Shown one piece after another: positions 1-6,634 of a DNA stretch of 64,000 nt (the first letter of the stretch is position 1; every line of letters begins with the position of its first letter). The stretch covers positions 1 to 64,000 of the forward strand of contig CAMYIZ010000061.1 in assembly GCA_947258585.1 (NCBI GenBank). Direction: 5' to 3'. The position numbers and the translations under genes were made by a program. The notes beneath the pieces are model-generated. The model ran no database searches, was not told where the DNA came from, and saw only the letters and a program-made list of their open reading frames with translations. This stretch comes from an uncultured Haliea sp. (GTDB lineage: Bacteria; Pseudomonadota; Gammaproteobacteria; Pseudomonadales; Halieaceae).

Positions 1-231
1 AGCTCAAACTGATCAAGGTGAGAGCCAAGGGATTTAGAAGCAACGTTCGTTTCCAGAATACGATCTGGTTCTATTTAGGGGGACTCAATCTGAAACATTG
101 ACCCACCGGGAAAAGGGAGGACCCATGGGCATACAGGTTTTTCTGCCTCATGTCGGGCGATCTGGCCCCGTTCGGGTGGGCAGAATGGGAATTAAAAAGA
201 GGCGTGTTATTCAATAAAAATCTAAACCCGA

Positions 232-250
232 GGCACCATAGCTGGGTGCC
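232..250. repeat. hairpin in phage non-coding region
   Basis: GGCACC and GGTGCC are separated by the 7-nt loop ATAGCTG. Flanking CCCG and GGGG can extend the stem imperfectly. Possible origin or packaging element. Confidence 0.5.
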
Positions 251-329
251 GGGGCAAATTCTCATTACAGCATGGTGCGATTGCCCGGCCCACCGGGAGC
301 ACGCCAAGGCCCTCAGCGACCAGCGTCTA

Positions 330-350
330 GGGGCCGATAAGACCGGCCCC
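330..350. repeat. hairpin in phage non-coding region
   Basis: Perfect 7-bp stem GGGGCCG/CGGCCCC with loop ATAAGAC. It lies 17 bp before the stronger hairpin at 368-393. Confidence 0.55.
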
Positions 351-367
351 AAGACCCGGACAAATCA

Positions 368-393
368 CCGGGGGGGAGACCCCTCCCCCCCGG
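368..393. repeat. strong GC hairpin, candidate packaging/origin/terminator element
   Basis: Perfect 11-bp stem made of CC, seven G and AG on the left, mirrored on the right, with the 4-nt loop ACCC. A second small inverted repeat (CCGGCT, C, AGCCGG) follows directly. In the zot transcription direction no U-tract follows, so a pure intrinsic terminator is less likely than a structural DNA element of the phage. Confidence 0.6.
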
Positions 394-475
394 CTCAGCC
401 GGGCGCCTGTGGGCGCGCTGGGGATAGTTTGGGAGTGGACCGCGAGCCCGTATTGGGCTGAACAGTGAGGCGGCG

Positions 476-1600
476 TCAAAAGCAGTAGACGGGCGCGGCC
501 TTCTCGCCCTGTCGAACCACGGCAGCGCAACGATTAACCGGCTCCACCTCATAGCCCATGCCTTCAAGATCGGCGGTAGTGATCTTGTCCACAGGTTCGT
601 CCTTCTGGGGCCGGGTGGCGAGCTGGTACGTTACGCGCTGATCGACCACCCAATGCCCCGTTATTCTGTAGGCTGTGAGCTTTTCAAGTACCGGGTCAGG
701 GTCGAAGGCCGGGGCCTCGACAGCGGCCACTGGTGGCGCTGTGGCGGGTTCTGGCGGTGGAGTATAGCGAGGGTCATAGTTCGCGGCGAAGATAGCGGCC
801 ATAGCAACGCTGGTGCCCATGAGCATACCAACACCAGCGGCCAGCGGGACGCGGAAACGCTTCAGGTAGATTTTCGTTAGTCGCATTGCAAAGCTCCAGT
901 TTCTGGGGGCCATTTTCCAGCCGTGTGTATACCAAGGAGGCAAGAGGCTGTGTGTGCCGTGCTGGTAGTCGTCGAGGAATAGTTGCTTTGTATCATAGGC
1001 CGGGTAGATATCGACGCCGCGAGCAGCCCAACGATCAACCAGTAAATCAGATTCGGATATTCCATAGACCACCCTGCCCACATGGGCCTTCGGTAACGTG
1101 ATTCGATAGCCAGTCAGGGCCTTGACCAAGGTGCCCAGGTACGGCACGGTCAGGCGATCAGTCCGGCGACAAAATACCGTGTGCTCTGCAATGGATGCCC
1201 GCGCTTGGCTGTCGAGCTGACTCACATCCTGAATAATCAAAATCACGTCCCATCCAAGCTTGCGGGCGTGCAGGAACCAGTCATTCACGGGCTTGCGGTC
1301 TTTATCGTTCCAGCTCCGCGAGTTGAACCACGTGCCGCACTCGTCCAGCACGAGCAAACCATTGTCGTTTTCGTCATAGGAGTCGGTGCCCTTGCCGATG
1401 GCTTGCAGATCTTCAATTTTCGGTTTGTCCGGTATGCGAATAACGCGGCAGGAGCGATTAAACGGGGAAATGAGCTTTTCAAGGTTCAGATCAAGATTCG
1501 TTGCAACAACACAGCCGGCCAGCAGCTTGTCACGAATCCGCTTGACGGAAATCAGGGTTTTGCCGCCCCCCAATTTGCCCGTTACAACGTAGACGGCCAT
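476..1600 (-). CDS. zot: Zot/pI-like phage assembly ATPase
   Basis: The 374-aa protein has an N-terminal P-loop ATPase domain with Walker A GKLGGGKT (residues 8-15) and Walker B LLVLDE (82-87). One transmembrane helix follows at about 251-273, then a proline-rich periplasmic tail (from about 280). This is the layout of the Zot/pI family, inner-membrane motors that extrude filamentous virions during assembly. It is the last gene of the leftward operon, 6 bp after the pVI-like gene. No good Shine-Dalgarno precedes the ATG, so translation is probably coupled to the upstream gene. Toxin activity, known for the Vibrio cholerae protein, cannot be inferred. Confidence 0.93.
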   Translation of the reverse strand: MAVYVVTGKLGGGKTLISVKRIRDKLLAGCVVATNLDLNLEKLISPFNRSCRVIRIPDKPKIEDLQAIGKGTDSYDENDNGLLVLDECGTWFNSRSWNDKDRKPVNDWFLHARKLGWDVILIIQDVSQLDSQARASIAEHTVFCRRTDRLTVPYLGTLVKALTGYRITLPKAHVGRVVYGISESDLLVDRWAARGVDIYPAYDTKQLFLDDYQHGTHSLLPPWYTHGWKMAPRNWSFAMRLTKIYLKRFRVPLAAGVGMLMGTSVAMAAIFAANYDPRYTPPPEPATAPPVAAVEAPAFDPDPVLEKLTAYRITGHWVVDQRVTYQLATRPQKDEPVDKITTADLEGMGYEVEPVNRCAAVVRQGEKAAPVYCF

Positions 1601-1606
1601 GGAGGG

Positions 1607-1945
1607 CTAGAAGAGTTTGTATTGAATAATTCGGAACTGCCACGCGTACACATAGCGCACGGTGTGACCAGTAACAACGGCGGTCAGGCAAGCCGTGGTA
1701 TTACCGGGAACTATCAACGCCATGCCCTGCGTAATAGCGACCGGCATAACATACTGAATACCAGCAAACAACGCGGTGATTGCTGCGAAAAAAGTAACAG
1801 TGATACCAACCAAGGAGAGAACAACGGCGGTGATTACGGCCAGTTTCTTGGTAAAAAACTGAAGAACGAACGTCAGAATGGACGTGAAAGCAGCCCCGAG
1901 GACACCCGCAAGCCAAGGAATACCGGCAAGGACTTGAATAGCCAT
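1607..1945 (-). CDS. pVI-like minor coat/membrane protein (DUF2523/DUF5455 type)
   Basis: The 112-aa protein has hydrophobic segments at roughly 5-30, 35-62 and 66-92 and a short polar C-terminus. Its position between the pIII-like gene and zot, together with size and hydrophobicity, matches the gene VI-type minor virion proteins of inoviruses, which cap the filament together with pIII. The start ATG overlaps the pIII-like stop codon (TAATG), indicating translational coupling. The family name is from memory of inovirus annotations, not from a search. Confidence 0.75.
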   Translation of the reverse strand: MAIQVLAGIPWLAGVLGAAFTSILTFVLQFFTKKLAVITAVVLSLVGITVTFFAAITALFAGIQYVMPVAITQGMALIVPGNTTACLTAVVTGHTVRYVYAWQFRIIQYKLF

Positions 1946-3348
1946 TAGACTTTAGACTCGATTGGTTTCATGGCCAGATTGAACAGGTAATACGCTGTCA
2001 ATATGTAGAGCATCCAGCCGAGAATGTCCCGAAAGTCAGCGAGCTTTGAGCAACTAAGCACGACTTGGCCCTTACCGAAAAAGGATATGACCGGGTCAGA
2101 GCAACTGCCCGCAGAAGGTAAAAGGCCCGTAACGACATCGCCCAGCGCATTAGCTTGTGTGTCTACGCCCTGCTCCCCTGTGCCGGTGATAGCGTCTAGG
2201 CCGGTATCAATCAAGGTTGTGAATTCGCTTTCCTTGTCGATTTCGCCGGGGTTCTCGGATTCGTTGACGCTTTCCGTCAGGTTTTCGGAAGCGCAGCGGG
2301 CTTTCCAAGATTGGTAATGAATAGCGCACTGTATCGCGTCTCCGCGACAGTTCGGGGCGCTGGTGCAGCTCCCGCCGCCTGTCACATTGGAGTCACCTTC
2401 AGGAGTGTCACCTTCGCCGGGGCCTTCGCCGTCAGGAGCGCCGGAATCAGGGTCGCCGGGGCCGCCCGGGTCGCCGGGGTCTGGTTTGTTAATGCCGGGT
2501 ATTTCGTTGGTGGGGTCGTCGTGCTTAGGCGGTGAATTTTCGGGAGCGGAACACACAAAGCCACCGCTAAACGGGTCTGTTCCTTCCATGGCGACAACAT
2601 GGAGGGTCTTAATATCACAGGTGGGCAAGTCGTCGGCAAAGTCAGGAGGCAAGCAAACAGCGGTTTGCATGTCGCCGCCCGTTGCTGCTACGCCATACGT
2701 GCCGCCTTCGGCCTCGCACCGGTTTTTATCGTCGTTGCAAATCTGATGTTCCTGCCCCTGATAATTGACGTACCCGGCAACGTCCTGGCATTCGTTGGCA
2801 TCGGATGAATAAAACGGGGTGCAGAATTCAATGATCTGGCTTTGTTCATTTGTGAAAGCGATAGTGCCGCCGACATCACCGGGGCCGCCGGAGTATTCGC
2901 CCAATGCATCACAATTCGGTGGCGTTGGGGGCGGTGGTGGTGGAGGACATTCGCCCGGTGAAAGGCCTTCCAGATAAGTACCCTCACAGGGGTTGTTGGC
3001 ACAACCGGTAGCGGACGAGCCGTTACCCCATGCATACGCTACGCTGTCGTTTACCGCACAAGTTCGCGTGGTATAAGCTTTAACGGCTTGCCCAGACGAG
3101 TTTCTACAAAGACCCCCGCTGCCCGAAGATCCAGCACCACCGTACCAAGTACACAGGGTGGTCAGGTCACAGCTTGATTTACCCGGAGAAGTTCCAGAAT
3201 AGGCAAGGTTGGAGCCGCAGGCCGTGTACCCTGAAGGGACGGATTGTGCAAAGGCAGATGGAGCTACGAGTAGAAAAATAGAAAAAACCAGCCCCCCGAG
3301 GGGGGCCAGCAGGTGGGGACAAGGACTGTTAAACCTTGTTAACAACAC
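1945..3348 (-). CDS. pIII-like adsorption/minor coat protein (TspB-like)
   Basis: This 467-aa exported protein starts with a hydrophobic signal (about residues 14-35, likely cleaved after AFA). It then has a Cys-rich domain, a polyproline stretch of seven prolines near residue 137, a Gly/Pro/Asp-rich linker (about 270-320), and a C-terminal transmembrane helix (about 440-460). In inoviruses the protein in this position binds the receptor and terminates the filament. The reading frame opens with GTG at 3348 (TTG next) and has no early ATG; it overlaps the coat gene end by 20 bp. A terminator-like hairpin lies within the signal-peptide codons. Host receptor unknown. Confidence 0.8.
   Translation of the reverse strand: MLLTRFNSPCPHLLAPLGGLVFSIFLLVAPSAFAQSVPSGYTACGSNLAYSGTSPGKSSCDLTTLCTWYGGAGSSGSGGLCRNSSGQAVKAYTTRTCAVNDSVAYAWGNGSSATGCANNPCEGTYLEGLSPGECPPPPPPPTPPNCDALGEYSGGPGDVGGTIAFTNEQSQIIEFCTPFYSSDANECQDVAGYVNYQGQEHQICNDDKNRCEAEGGTYGVAATGGDMQTAVCLPPDFADDLPTCDIKTLHVVAMEGTDPFSGGFVCSAPENSPPKHDDPTNEIPGINKPDPGDPGGPGDPDSGAPDGEGPGEGDTPEGDSNVTGGGSCTSAPNCRGDAIQCAIHYQSWKARCASENLTESVNESENPGEIDKESEFTTLIDTGLDAITGTGEQGVDTQANALGDVVTGLLPSAGSCSDPVISFFGKGQVVLSCSKLADFRDILGWMLYILTAYYLFNLAMKPIESKV
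3282..3306 (-). terminator. intrinsic terminator after the coat gene
   Basis: On the minus strand a GC hairpin (GCCCCCC/GGGGGGC, 3291-3306) is followed by TGGTTTTTTC. It lies 23 bp past the coat stop codon but inside the signal-peptide codons of the next gene. Partial termination here would favour coat over adsorption protein, as known for Ff phages. Confidence 0.75.
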
Positions 3349-3553
3349 GCTTGACGATCTTCAGGACAACGAAGCCACCCAGTACGGCCATAACTACAGG
3401 CCACACCAGATCAATAGCTGCAAGCGCGTCCGTCTGGATGCCGGTCAAGCTGGTACCAATCACGGCGGGCAGATCAGCGAAAGCCGAAGCGCTTCCGAGA
3501 CCAGCAATTGCAGCGATTGCAACAGTTGAGCGGCGTTGGATTGATTTAAACAT
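3329..3553 (-). CDS. major coat protein precursor (pVIII-like)
   Basis: The 74-aa precursor has a basic start (FKSIQRR), a hydrophobic signal ending ASAFA (cleavage near residue 26), a short amphipathic segment, a membrane helix (about 49-65) and a basic C-terminus (KIVKRVVNKV) that would contact phage DNA. Length and layout match filamentous phage major coat proteins, which sit in the inner membrane before extrusion. A strong AGGAGG lies 7 bp before the ATG, and a terminator follows directly, both consistent with very high expression. Confidence 0.9.
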   Translation of the reverse strand: MFKSIQRRSTVAIAAIAGLGSASAFADLPAVIGTSLTGIQTDALAAIDLVWPVVMAVLGGFVVLKIVKRVVNKV

Positions 3554-3562
3554 GGGAGCCTC

Positions 3563-3676
3563 CTAAATCAAATCCGTTACGCGTTTCACTGTGTAGATCA
3601 ACAGGCCGGTTCCCCAACCCATGGCCCACACACCAAAAAGCTGGCCAATGTACATGGCAACGTCTGCCGCGCTCAC
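3563..3676 (-). CDS. 37-aa inovirus small membrane protein (pVII/pIX-like)
   Basis: This short gene starts with GTG inside the stop of the upstream gene (GTGA overlap) and ends with TAG immediately before the coat gene's AGGAGG. The product is one hydrophobic helix with aromatic and Gly residues (MYIGQLFGVWAMGWG) and a basic tail (YTVKRVTDLI). Size and location just before the coat gene match the tiny pVII/pIX-type tip proteins of filamentous phages. The reading is supported by coupling and position; function is inferred. Confidence 0.6.
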   Translation of the reverse strand: MSAADVAMYIGQLFGVWAMGWGTGLLIYTVKRVTDLI

Positions 3677-3903
3677 CGGACCAACCCTGTCTTGACCCCA
3701 GCCGCAAACGCGCAAAACAGCGTGAAGTACCAGACAATTACGAAAATATTTTCCAATTGCTCAAGCTGCAATTCGTCTACTGTTGGCTCTTGTGCGGTGG
3801 CCGTAACTGCGGCAGACGCCAGAACGATGAACAGGGCGCGCGCAAGGGTCGACCCTGCGGGGCGACCCCCGCGCTTGCCTGTTACATGGTCAGCGGCTGG
3901 CAC
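3673..3903 (-). CDS. 76-aa phage membrane protein with signal peptide
   Basis: From GTG 3903, which has CGGAG about 8 bp upstream, the protein has a basic N-terminus (GKRGGRPAG), a signal-like hydrophobic stretch ending TATA before QEP, and a second membrane helix (NIFVIVWYFTLFCAFAAG). The frame is open further upstream, but no better-placed start is seen. It lies between the 53-aa and 37-aa membrane proteins, as expected of minor virion or assembly proteins. I do not recognise a specific family. Confidence 0.6.
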   Translation of the reverse strand: MPAADHVTGKRGGRPAGSTLARALFIVLASAAVTATAQEPTVDELQLEQLENIFVIVWYFTLFCAFAAGVKTGLVR

Positions 3904-3966
3904 GGTGTCAGACTCCGGCGAGAGGGCAAACGAGAGGAAATACAGCAAAAGCAAGAAAGATCATTA

Positions 3967-4128
3967 CTAGAAGTTCCCTTCCATGATTCCTTTTTTAATC
4001 GTTCGCTTAATGAGCTTAATGATCAGGAGCGATCCGAGAACCATGAATACAAGAGGCCAAATTACTTGGAATACTTCCGCTGAATCTGCCTGTATTCCAG
4101 CTATGAAGCTTTCAAGGAAGGTGTCCAT
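3967..4128 (-). CDS. 53-aa phage membrane protein (small coat-like)
   Basis: The ATG at 4128 overlaps the stop of the ssDNA-binding gene (TAATG), so this start is chosen over a longer upstream frame. The protein has an acidic N-terminus (MDTFLESFIAG), one membrane helix (VIWPLVFMVLGSLLIIKLI) and a basic C-terminus (KRTIKKGIMEGNF). This resembles a mature filamentous phage coat subunit without a signal peptide, and its C-terminal half parallels the major coat protein. It may be a minor coat protein or a diverged duplicate of the coat gene. Confidence 0.65.
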   Translation of the reverse strand: MDTFLESFIAGIQADSAEVFQVIWPLVFMVLGSLLIIKLIKRTIKKGIMEGNF

Positions 4129-4412
4129 TAGCCAGCAGCCTTTACCGTGGGAGCGTGAGCAGCTTGCGGCAAGGTGCCCGTATGCAGGCGGCACTGCAGC
4201 TTGCCGTTGAACACATCGAACTGGACAGGAACAAAAGCCACCTGCCCTATCAGCTTTTCATAAGGTTTTTCGTGACCTTCAGCAATGGAGTTATTCCACA
4301 GCGTGACGGTAAACGCCTCGGTTGGGTGGGTGAAAAGCAGAACCACGTCAGCTATTGGCTTGCCCTTGTGTTCGCGCCGTTCAACGGCCAGAACTGTGCA
4401 CTTGGTTAACAT
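4128..4412 (-). CDS. phage ssDNA-binding protein (gene V-like)
   Basis: The 94-aa protein is predicted to be mostly beta strands, with a basic N-terminal segment (VERREHKGKP) and an alternating hydrophobic/polar pattern. It directly follows the replication gene, where Ff-like phages encode the gene V protein that coats new single strands and hands them to the assembly machinery. A good AGGAG overlaps the replication gene stop. The assignment rests on position and size more than on a clear motif. Confidence 0.65.
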   Translation of the reverse strand: MLTKCTVLAVERREHKGKPIADVVLLFTHPTEAFTVTLWNNSIAEGHEKPYEKLIGQVAFVPVQFDVFNGKLQCRLHTGTLPQAAHAPTVKAAG

Positions 4413-4422
4413 GATGTTTCTC

Positions 4423-5460
4423 CTAAGCCGCGAGCTGCGACCAGTTGGTTATTAGCCGCGCTTCCATCACACGGCGACGAAGTGGGACGACTTGCCCCGC
4501 TGAAATGTCAGCATCCCCAAGGCCAGCAGCGCGCAGAATTTGTAAATTCCTGTACCACGTGGTTTTGGTGAAGAATTCGCGGGCACGTTCCCAGCCTTCA
4601 TTCTGAATCATCACCCAGCAGCCATACGCGGCCCTGCCCTGCCCTTCAGTCTTGGCAGCGGAAATAATCCGCTCCTGCAAATCGTTGTCGGTTTCCACCT
4701 CGACACCTCCTATCATCCGGAGAAAGTAATTGTTCCACTCGGCTGTTAACGCGGCCGGGGTCGCTGTTTTCCATGGGTTACGGCGGAACCATTCCCGCCC
4801 TAGTTTGAGTTCCAGCCGCAAAAGATTGTCGGCAAGTTGTATATCGTCGGTACCGTAGCGGTAGCCGTCATATTTCGGGGACTTCATCAAATAGCGAAGG
4901 TGAGGACCTTTTGCGTAGGCTTTGCCGCTGCGGAGTTTTGACAGGTGCGACCAATAGACGGTATCGCCTGCCTGTTGGCTGACCCGGTAACGGCCACCCT
5001 CGACATTGCGCAGCACCGACAGCGCCGCACGGACCTCAGCAAGAGATCCAAGGGCAAGATTGCCAGTGACGTCGACGCGAGAAACAATCCAATCAGATGA
5101 TGTATCCAGATCACAATTAGTGCCGGGGAGAGTTACACCGAGTTGGCCGCCAACAAACGCAACCATACGATCAACGCAGCCGCGAAGATCGAGAGCAGCG
5201 GAAGGGCCAGAACCGAAAACGGCGCAGCCGTTGCCAATGATGCGCGCGGGGCTACCCTGCAACCAGAGATCGGAACCCGCACGGACGGCGATCTGGTGAC
5301 TGTCAGACCGGACAGACTCCCAGCGGTGGGACTCATAGCGAACAATGCCGGTTTTAGGGCAGTAGCAGCAGACCCGGTCGCCCAGCTCAAGCGCTGCGGT
5401 GCGCGCCTCAACGTTCAGATGTTGCAGCGGAATCCGCACTGTTACCCAGTCGATTAACAT
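4423..5460 (-). CDS. phage replication initiation protein (gene II/X family)
   Basis: The 345-aa protein begins MLIDWVTVRIPL and contains SRVDVTGN, GKAYAKGPHL and LLRLELKLGREW, features I associate with the Phage_CRI/Phage_X replication proteins of filamentous phages. These nick the plus-strand origin and drive rolling-circle replication; Tyr-containing segments (for example KYDGYRYGTDD) could hold the nicking residue, which is an inference. The ATG lies 6 bp after the upstream small gene. It heads the replication and structural operon. Confidence 0.88.
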   Translation of the reverse strand: MLIDWVTVRIPLQHLNVEARTAALELGDRVCCYCPKTGIVRYESHRWESVRSDSHQIAVRAGSDLWLQGSPARIIGNGCAVFGSGPSAALDLRGCVDRMVAFVGGQLGVTLPGTNCDLDTSSDWIVSRVDVTGNLALGSLAEVRAALSVLRNVEGGRYRVSQQAGDTVYWSHLSKLRSGKAYAKGPHLRYLMKSPKYDGYRYGTDDIQLADNLLRLELKLGREWFRRNPWKTATPAALTAEWNNYFLRMIGGVEVETDNDLQERIISAAKTEGQGRAAYGCWVMIQNEGWERAREFFTKTTWYRNLQILRAAGLGDADISAGQVVPLRRRVMEARLITNWSQLAA

Positions 5461-5466
5461 GACGCT

Positions 5467-5805
5467 TTACGCGACACTTTCCGGGGTGTCAGTCCCACCC
5501 ATGGGACTAAGTGGCGGTGTTACTAGGTCCGCCACTCGCGGAGCAACGCAGGAACCGGAACAAAGGTCACACGTTGCAGGGTCGTGAAGATCGACCCCGA
5601 GAGAATCCAAGGAAATGGACAGAGCTTGGTCATGGACAGAATCGAGTGGTTGCGGATAGTCGGCATCTTCGATAACCCAGACAATGAACTGCCCAACATC
5701 CACGGCCACACAGGGCAGCGGGAGAAGGAACTGATGTTCTTCAGGTTCGGAGTTGGGGAGCGGGAAGTGGGAAGCCATGGCGTCAGATAAAGGGTTGCCG
5801 TACAT
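5467..5805 (-). CDS. phage protein of unknown function, 112 aa
   Basis: The ATG at 5805 has AGGAG about 7 bp upstream; a longer open frame reaches 6075 but overlaps another small gene and lacks support. The product is acidic, with a hydrophobic core (FIVWVIEDADYPQPLD) and a CDLCSGSC motif near residues 79-85 that could bind a metal. I do not recognise the family. It lies between the regulator region and the replication gene, so a role in replication or its control is possible. Confidence 0.6.
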   Translation of the reverse strand: MYGNPLSDAMASHFPLPNSEPEEHQFLLPLPCVAVDVGQFIVWVIEDADYPQPLDSVHDQALSISLDSLGVDLHDPATCDLCSGSCVAPRVADLVTPPLSPMGGTDTPESVA

Positions 5806-5806
5806 G

Positions 5807-6013
5807 TCAAAGCTCCTGTTGTTCTTGAAAATCAAGGTCAGGACAGATATTCCGGGCTGCTGCAATGAGCAACACAGCAAGATCAGCCGGGAGAATCGGT
5901 TTTTTAGAGGTAACGAGAACGGAAACTTGTTGCTCGGGATCGTCGGGGCTCCCGAAGCGGAGGCAATGGCGAAGACAATTAAGGTCGTGCCCTTTGGCAT
6001 GCGGCTTTTGCAC
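5807..6013 (-). CDS. phage small protein of unknown function, 68 aa
   Basis: This frame starts with GTG 6013, about 8 bp after AGGGG, and ends 1 bp before the ATG of the next gene. The protein is basic at its N-terminus (QKPHAKGHDLNCLRHCLRFG), then has a mostly helical hydrophobic segment (ILPADLAVLLIAAARNI). It is the first gene of the leftward transcript from the regulatory region. Tight packing supports a real gene; function is unknown. Confidence 0.5.
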   Translation of the reverse strand: MQKPHAKGHDLNCLRHCLRFGSPDDPEQQVSVLVTSKKPILPADLAVLLIAAARNICPDLDFQEQQEL

Positions 6014-6078
6014 GAAATAGACCCCTGCTTGTTGTTGCCGGGAAATCTAGTACACAGGTTGTGTAGTGTCAACATATT

Positions 6079-6107
6079 GTGAATGTTGCCAAAGTGTGGA
6101 CGTTCAC
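6079..6107. promoter_or_regulatory. candidate phage repressor operator
   Basis: Inverted repeat GTGAAYGT (6079-6086) and ACGTTCAC (6100-6107) with a 13-bp spacer, in the divergent control region between the leftward phage genes and the HTH gene. It overlaps a second inverted repeat (AACAT, 7 bp, ATGTT, from 6071). Likely binding sites for the adjacent regulator; inferred from position and symmetry. Confidence 0.4.
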
Positions 6108-6138
6108 AAATACTTGACGGACGCAGGAGGGAATAGCC

Positions 6139-6567
6139 ATGCGAAAACTGAGCGATTATTTAGACGATGCTAAGAAGATAACCGGTAGTGACGGAAAGAC
6201 CGGCGAACTGTTGGGAGTATCGAGACAGGCTGTCAGTAACTACAGAAAACGGCAGAGCATGAGCACGGAACATGCCGCGATTCTGGCGGAGATTTTGGAT
6301 ATAGACTTTAAGTCGATCATTGCTGCTTGCGAGGTTGGAAGGGACCCCAGCAAGTGGGAATTTTGGTCAAAACGGGTGGCTGCAATTGCCATTTTGTCAG
6401 TGGGTTTGGTGGGTTTTTCTTCTTTTAATTCAAAGGCTTACGCTGAATCTACGTATGACATAAACTATATATTATGCGCATATGTGGATTCTTGTCAGGG
6501 TGAGAATGGCAGACTAATCTTCCTTAGGTTGATGCGCGTCAACACGCCAATCCCTCGGCAGTCGTAG
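6139..6567 (+). CDS. DUF3693-like HTH regulator, reading through the attachment site
   Basis: The N-terminal half carries a helix-turn-helix ([17 protein letters not shown], about residues 27-43) and resembles the DUF3693 proteins common at one end of filamentous phages. A hydrophobic helix follows at about 78-92 ([17 protein letters not shown]). AGGAGG precedes the ATG. The coding sequence passes straight through the dif-like site at 6453-6482, so roughly the last 30 residues would come from host DNA and differ from the free-phage form. It probably represses the divergent phage operon. Confidence 0.7.
   Translation: MRKLSDYLDDAKKITGSDGKTGELLGVSRQAVSNYRKRQSMSTEHAAILAEILDIDFKSIIAACEVGRDPSKWEFWSKRVAAIAILSVGLVGFSSFNSKAYAESTYDINYILCAYVDSCQGENGRLIFLRLMRVNTPIPRQS
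6453..6482. other. dif/XerCD-like attachment site (attR)
   Basis: Read on the minus strand, the site has a XerC-like arm (TATGCGCATAA), an 8-bp centre (TATATAGT) and a XerD-like arm (TTATGTCATAC). The gammaproteobacterial dif arms are close to GGTGCGCATAA and TTATGTTAAAT around a 6-bp centre. The enlarged centre and diverged XerD arm lie on the phage side and the good XerC arm on the chromosome side, as expected after XerC strand exchange between attP and dif. Confidence 0.7.
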
Positions 6568-6634
6568 ACTGGTCAGGTCGAGAGATCCCCCGGACGAAAG
6601 CCCGCTCAGCCCGCCGCGCGCAAGGAGAACTGAC

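Larger units (their letters stand above)
1..475. other. prophage non-coding region downstream of zot
   Basis: I see no convincing gene here: the open frames lack ribosome binding sites and resemble no family I know. The stretch is rich in inverted repeats (232-250, 330-350, 368-393 and smaller ones up to about 420). In filamentous phages the region after the last structural gene usually carries the replication origins, the packaging signal and the terminator of the assembly operon. I infer one of these roles; no nick site was identified. Confidence 0.5.
1..6482. mobile_element. filamentous (inovirus-type) prophage, left end outside window
   Basis: Leftward genes for a gene II/X-type replication protein, a small ssDNA-binding protein, several one-helix membrane proteins, a major coat precursor, a pIII-like protein, a pVI-like protein and Zot/pI follow the Ff phage gene order. 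A divergent HTH regulator sits at the right end, and a dif-like site at 6453-6482 marks the right border. Glycogen and housekeeping genes begin straight after it. No integrase or transposase is visible, which fits an element that borrows host XerCD. The left attachment site is not in the window, so full length and copy number are unknown. Confidence 0.88.

Noticed and set aside
71-461. Overlapping open frames on both strands in the first 0.5 kb
   Set aside because: They lack ribosome binding sites, overlap each other and the hairpin cluster, and have compositions unlike proteins; treated as non-coding.
1181-1948. 255-aa plus-strand frame opposite zot and the pVI-like gene
   Set aside because: Mirror of two well-supported minus-strand genes; no recognisable domain.
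5806-6075. N-terminal extension of the 112-aa phage gene to 6075
   Set aside because: Overlaps the 68-aa gene in another frame and lacks a ribosome binding site; the ATG at 5805 has a good one.
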